From assembly GCF_015706575.1 (NCBI RefSeq), contig NW_024037076.1:18046898-18110897 (forward strand): a stretch of DNA of 64,000 bases, written 5' to 3'. Source of the stretch: Patiria miniata (lineage: Eukaryota; Echinodermata; Asteroidea; Valvatida; Asterinidae). Both the position numbers and the translations under genes were made by a program. Positions within the stretch are counted from its first letter, which is position 1. Each line of letters opens with the position of its first letter. Positions 59,413-64,000 of this stretch are shown here, one piece after another. Under the pieces are notes generated by a model. That model saw nothing but the letters and a program-made list of their open reading frames with translations, was not told the DNA's origin and did no database searches.

Positions 59413-60270
59413 ACGCAACTAGCGGGATTCAGTGACTACATCTTGCTTTTTCTCCAAAAGTCTTGGGTCTCAAGACTTGCTTGTTTTTGCATGTTGTAGA
59501 CCTATTCAGTAGCTTTCGAACAACATAGAGTTCGTCTACAATTTTGCATTCTAAAGTACCTTTATCACACTGCGAGGCCATGGCGTGCCCTTCTATCGGA
59601 CTTACTGCACAAGTGAATTAAACTAGGCGGTGAAATTCAAACATCTGCGATTTTCTCCAAACGTGCTGGTTTACGAACTTGAATGCCTTTGCATCTTATT
59701 GCCCTGCTAATTAGCTTGCTAAAAAAAACATGTATAGTCTGTTGGAAAATTCCATTTCGAGGGCATTTTTAATCCGATATATCAAGCTCGTACCGCGAGA
59801 CCAGACATGCCTTTTCATGGGAGTTACTGCACAAAGTGAAACTAGGGGGTGAAATTGAATACATCTGCGATTTTCTCCAAAACTGTTGGGTCTATGAACT
59901 TGAATATTTGTGCATCTTATTGCCCTACTCATTAGCTCTCTAAGCATATATAATTGTTTGGAATTGTCCATGTTCAAGGGAATTTTATTCCGATATATCA
60001 AGCTGGAAAAGCGCGGCCCTGATATGCCTTTCTGTGGGACTAGTTTGTTTGAATATTTCATTTTTAAGGGCATTTGTATTGCGATATTTCAAGGCGAAAT
60101 CGCGCAGATCTGACATGCCTTTCTACGGGACGTACTGTGCCAAGTGATACAAGGGGTTACATAAAACACATCTGTGACTTTCTCCAAACTATTGTGCCTA
60201 AGAAGTTGTTTGTTTTGCTTCTTGTTGCCCTGCTCATGAGCTTTCTCTAGAACTGTCCAGCCGAGATTAC
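59413..60270 (+). repeat. Decayed monomers related to the satellite
   Basis: Past the last good unit, anchors of the 219-bp unit recur at roughly 220-bp spacing: GGACTTACTGCAC (59598), GGGAGTTACTGCAC (59819) and GGACGTACTGTGCC (60128). Each is followed by TTTTCTCCAAA or a variant and a TTGCCCT(G/A)CT word. A shortened monomer ends near 60040. Between anchors, identity to the core is low. These monomers resemble each other more than the core. A minus-strand frame (59711-60073) crosses them but has no family resemblance. Confidence 0.8.
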
Positions 60271-61200
60271 AGCATTTCTATCAACCATTATATAGGCTAT
60301 AGTATAATTTGTCTGAGACGTTGCGTTGCCACATACATTTGTTATTCAGATGCAGGGAGCCAGTATCGCGTGGGCTGACAGACCTATACATGGCGGGATT
60401 TCCCACACACAAAAAAGCTGCATTCGTTACTTTTAGCTGAAATAATATCTAGAGGAGCCAATGCTACTATGTTGTTGATGGCTCTCTCAAGCTTCACGTA
60501 CTCGACGACTAATTGACGGGATCCCGTGTCAGAAATCCTCCTGGAGGTCTCTCATCGGTGCAGCTACGGTTGCTTTACAGTGAGGAAAAATCCAGTGACT
60601 TTGAATTCCTCATTTATCTTTGAAAGAACCAAAGTCTGCATTTTCCCCCACTGTGATTCATGCAAAGAATTGAAACTCACCGCACTTGATACCTCCCGTC
60701 TCCGACTTGAAAGAAAACCTTCCTGGTCGCTGCATGGGTCGCTGCATGGGCCGCAAGGGTTAGTGCCATCCGTATCTGCCAAGGAAAAAAACCGCTTTAT
60801 TTTGAATATTTTGCTCTCATGCACTTCATCGTGAGAGCACATTTGCGTGGAAGGATATACATAGAAGGGTCAGGAATAATTATCAAATAACCAACAATAT
60901 TTGGTGTCGAGATTCCCTTCCCCAAGTGTTCACGTAAAGTGATGTCGGCACCTTGATCGCAACAACTTGCGGTATCTTTGTCTGTTTTATTATAATTTTC
61001 CAAAATGTACCGTAAAATTAGTTGAAGCTTCGCAACATTTCTAAAGCATTTTTTTTTCAATATCAATTTTGTAGATAGTTCAGTTTTACTTTGAGAAAGG
61101 AATTTTCACGTCACTTGTGGTTGTGTAAATCGTTACTTTATTTCACAAATCATCATAAGTCGGGAATACAAAAAGCTGAGATACGGAGCAGGATTTTTTT
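60271..61200. other. Gene-free stretch; one weak exon candidate on the minus strand
   Basis: No convincing gene was found. On the minus strand, TTTTTTTCCTTGGCAG at about 60780 leads into a short Cys-rich peptide, TDGTNPCGPCSDPCSDQEG, ending near a weak donor at about 60720. It contains a doubled CATGCAGCGACC. Without partners in phase I do not call it an exon. Confidence 0.4.
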
Positions 61201-61560
61201 TTAAATGGGGCTAGGGGCACCAGTATTTTATGGGGGGCAACAAAATGCCCTTAATATTCCCATAACAAAATTTTGCTCCCTCCCGCGTGCTTGGGGGAGG
61301 CGAGTGGGGGTTGGATGTTACAGTGGAGGGGTGGCCAATTTCATCTTGAACTAGACTTTTTTTTCACAAGACACCCAGCCTCCGTAAAATCAGAAAATTG
61401 GGGATGGGGGAAGGGGAGAAGGGGAGAAGGGGGAAGGGGGAAGGGGGAAGGGAGGGAAGGGGGTGGGGCTGGACAACATCTTCCTATGGGGCGCTAATCA
61501 AAACCGACATCATGTTTAATGTCAGACAATAGGTGGCGCTATAGTAAATTTCCCATTGAC
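61201..61560. mobile_element. Remnant related to the poly-G hAT-like family
   Basis: The words CACCCAGCCTCCGTAAAATC, then a G-rich tract, then GGGGCGCTAATCAAAACCGAC parallel the interior of 15715-16100 (CACTTGGCCTCCGTAAA, G-run, GGGGGCGCTCGTCAAAACTGAC). The ends are not identifiable. Confidence 0.5.
61396..61470 (+). repeat. Homopurine GGGGA/GAAGG tract
   Basis: About 75 bp of almost pure purine, rich in GGGGGAA and GGGGAGAA words. Such a tract can form triplex or G-quadruplex DNA. It lies within the transposon remnant. Its Gly/Arg-rich translation is an artefact. Confidence 0.8.
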
Positions 61561-62255
61561 GTTAAAAAAAAATACATGATAAACAGCCAATTGTGAATAA
61601 CTTGAATACTTAGGGTTTTCGTTCAAATTAAACAGAAAACCGCACAAAGGATCACTTTTTGTTATAACGAGGTAAGCATGCTAACATAATTAAAGGAATA
61701 AGAGTTTCTCTGGTTCTCAAATTTTCAGTGGTGGGGGTGATGGTTTTTTTTTTATTTTAAAGGGGGCCGTGCTCTAAAAAACAGCCACTCTCTCGCGCTG
61801 CATGCCCGGCCGCAAGTGGCAGGTGGCCCCTCCCCCCACCTCCGATTCGAATTGGGGTTTTCTCCATGGCAGGAGCAAACAGCGAGATTAATTTCCCAAT
61901 TAAATGTTCCATGATCGAAAACGGTCATACAGCTGATCATGACTGAGCGCCTGATATCGATAGGGCGCGGCGCGTAAAACCCAATAAATATAACCCTCTG
62001 CCGACGCCTCTGCATATGACGTTTTCTGTCAATAGATGGCAGTGTTTATTATCTTCAGAATTAGAAACTCCTGCTGCTAGCTCAACAATGACATGAATGA
62101 TACAGCAGGCAGTGTGGGCGACGCTTTGTTTTGTGACTGATTGTGTAAGCTTTTTTTCAATGGATGTGGTTATTCAGTGTAGTTTGATTACAAAATGACA
62201 CCGAATTTGGAACGCTGACTGGTTTTTCAGAGGGGTTAGTCTTGGGTCCTTAAAT
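61561..62255. other. Gene-free stretch upstream of the 62.3-kb exon
   Basis: No coding signal was seen. It probably contains the promoter and 5' untranslated sequence of the following gene, but I could not pick out a TATA box or initiator with confidence. TTTTTCAG at about 62223-62230 could be an acceptor for a 5' exon ending at 62348. Confidence 0.35.
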
Positions 62256-62348
62256 ATGGGTAAACTCCTTGTTCTTCTTTCAAATCTGTATGTCTTCGGT
62301 TTGGTTACTGCGAATGTCTGCGTCCACCGACCCCCAGCTCGCAATGAG
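62256..62348 (+). CDS. First coding exon of a second secreted or membrane protein
   Basis: ATG at 62256 opens 31 codons ending at GAG|GTAAGAATT, a strong donor in phase 0. The peptide begins MGKLLVLLSNLYVFGLVTAN, a short basic N-region and hydrophobic core with likely cleavage after VTA. The mature part starts NVCVHRPPARNE with one Cys. The combination of signal peptide and consensus donor makes it convincing as an exon. The mature sequence is too short to name a family, and I found no following exon in the last 1.65 kb. It lies 2 kb beyond the satellite edge on the same strand as the LRR gene, but nothing links the two. Confidence 0.6.
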
Positions 62349-64000
62349 GTAAGAATTAAGCGATCGTGTTGTATATGTCATGTACATGTATGTAGGGGGC
62401 CTATACGGCTATAGGGATCCGTTTTGTTTCGATCAAATTATAATCAAGAATTTTTTTACTACTATTACTAAGTAAAAACTGACATTGTCAACCTAAACTA
62501 AAGCAGACTTTTCTCAATGTAATGACACCTCTTTGGTAAGTTTTGAACAGTTTCTTGGGGTAGAAATTGTGATTTTCCTAAATGGTTCACGCCCCAAATT
62601 ACGAGCCGGTTAGTGCCGGCCGTGCAGCAAGAATTGTGCGTTCACGGTACATGGTGCGGTGATATCCATTTTTATTTTCGTGTTGCATTTTACCCCCAAT
62701 TTCCCTCAAAAATTCAAAAACTTGCCCTTTAATCTGTGACATAAAAAAAAATGTACACGTCGGGGGGGGGGGGGCAGAATAGGAAGGCACATAAAATGAC
62801 AGCATGCCAGAAAGAATAATTTCACTGGGAGTTTTAATAGTGCCATATGCTTTTCAACAAAAAATTGTCAGTTAATAGGGCCTACTTTTTGGATAGCTGC
62901 AAATGATTCGCTCCACTTTTAAATATTTTGTGATGTCGCTTCTTATTTTTTTGGCACACAACTTAATTTTGGAAACTAAATTATAGGCCTTTGTGGATTT
63001 GTTTACAAACATATTGTCAACAAATGTCAACAAACAGGATCAGCGTCATACTTTGAAATTGTGTGATACATTGGAAATAATCTTAGGCAGCCCACTGAGT
63101 ATTGTTAACACCTTATTTTTGCTGATAAGTGCGTGAACAATTTTTTTACGCTTTGTTGACGCTTGTTTTTCACCAGCCATGTACTTTCAAAGTTACCATG
63201 GTTACTCAGTATTGCTGCCATCTTCATTTTTGAGTCCTGTGTTTTGTGGTCAATGTGTTTTTACCCCGTAAGTTGCCTCACAAATCAAAACTCTGCCATA
63301 TTTCCACAAAATAAATCCTGCTGATATTCAACATGGTATCACTGCCACTAGTGCCAGCTGTATAGGTGAGTCCAAAAATACTAACATTTTGCCATGAGAA
63401 TTAAATCTGCTTCTCATATAGGTCTACAGACAATTAAACACAATTAAGAGGTCTACATCTTCACCGCCACAATGAATTGGTATCTGAATTTGTAATGCTG
63501 TCGGCTGAAATCATAATTGCCTATATTATTAAACCAATCCTGTATTTTGTACAAATTTGTTCGCATGAACAGCATGGATGAAGGTTGTAGCCATTACTTC
63601 ATTGAACTTCGGTGTATATGTAGGTGCCAGAAATATCATGCCGATTACACTTTGGACTTTTGACATGTTTGAATGGGTTCAAGTGAGTGGGAAAAAGTAC
63701 ATTGTACATGACCCATAGTGAACTACTTAATGTACATTTGTAAATACTTTTTGTTTGAACACGTACACAAGTCATACCTCTTGTAACAATGTAACTTACT
63801 GTCATGACTGTGGAATAAATCATAAACAACTATCCCTATAGCTGAGTCTTCTGGTCGCTCATGGACTACATAATTAGTTTTGATCCAAGCCCCATATCAC
63901 AAATCACTCTGTGAACAAAGAAGCACGTATGAATGTCTATTGAAATACATGTAGGGTCTTTCACATAATTGTTCTTAGTAGTACACATAATATGCCAAAA
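62349..64000. other. Probable intron of the second gene; nothing else recognised
   Basis: The stretch is AT-rich with one G-run (about 62762-62774). No exon with matching phase, motif or good splice-site pair was found. A GTGAGT follows TGTATAG at about 63366, but the sequence before it does not give a supported exon. Confidence 0.4.

Noticed and set aside
31311..59422. More than a hundred near-identical 61-145-codon open frames on the plus strand
   Set aside because: They are the satellite unit read in three frames. Every canonical unit has a stop in each forward frame, longer frames arise only from indels, and there is no splice, signal or family evidence.
59711..60073. 120-codon minus-strand frame across the decayed monomers
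   Set aside because: The monomers are about 223 bp apart here, so the frame is not periodic; composition is unremarkable and no family is recognised. Probably chance.
60720..60790. Cys-rich exon on the minus strand (PCGPCSDPCSD)
   Set aside because: Good acceptor but weak donor, no partner exon in phase, and part of the peptide comes from a doubled 12-bp word.

Overview
The window is animal nuclear DNA, not prokaryotic. It has very small exons with GT/AG splice sites, long introns full of short inverted-repeat transposons, a satellite array, tRNA-like (SINE-type) sequences and no operon-like open frames. The many GTACATGTA and TAGGCCTA words and the poly-G-rich hAT-like elements suggest a marine invertebrate, perhaps an echinoderm or another deuterostome. 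That placement is an impression and was not tested.

1-6.4 kb: no recognisable gene. It holds a 275/281-bp direct repeat, a 16-bp minisatellite and a pair of nested hAT-like elements, each with an 8-bp target duplication.

6.5-22.4 kb, plus strand: a leucine-rich-repeat (LRR) gene, partial at its 3' end. A signal-peptide exon (6490-6577, ends in phase 1) fits a Cys-rich LRR N-cap exon (10564-10666, phase 1 to 2). This is followed by LRR exons of exactly 72 nt, all phase 2-2, with good splice sites at 11359, 12184, 14185, 15429, 19090, 20435 and 21217. At least five more LRR exon copies are truncated or have lost a splice site. The exons lie in a roughly 5-kb segmental duplication (about 12.8-15.7 and 17.7-20.7 kb), with a third, more divergent part from 20.7 kb. 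One duplicated exon pair (14185/19090) differs at 16 of 72 sites while its introns differ by about 3%. Another pair (15429/20435) is identical. No C-cap, membrane segment or cytoplasmic exon was found.

22.4-30.8 kb: one intron of the duplicated locus, swollen by nested DNA transposons. Several have readable target duplications and two are large foldback elements (23149-25162 and 29169-30782). A perfect hairpin with 43-bp arms lies at 27431-27517.

30800-31299: an assembly gap of exactly 500 N.

31.3-59.4 kb: a head-to-tail satellite array with a 219-bp unit, about 128 copies, 44% of the window. The core is almost free of substitutions; most variants are one- or two-base indels. Divergence rises over the last 3.5 kb and then passes into strongly decayed monomers (59413 to about 60270). 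Left of the gap, the sequence is the LRR-locus intron that in three paralogous places leads into an LRR exon about 50 bp further on, so the gap and array begin where another LRR exon would be expected.

60.3-64 kb: mostly anonymous sequence with a homopurine tract, a transposon remnant and one convincing signal-peptide first exon of a second, unidentified secreted or membrane protein (62256-62348, plus strand).
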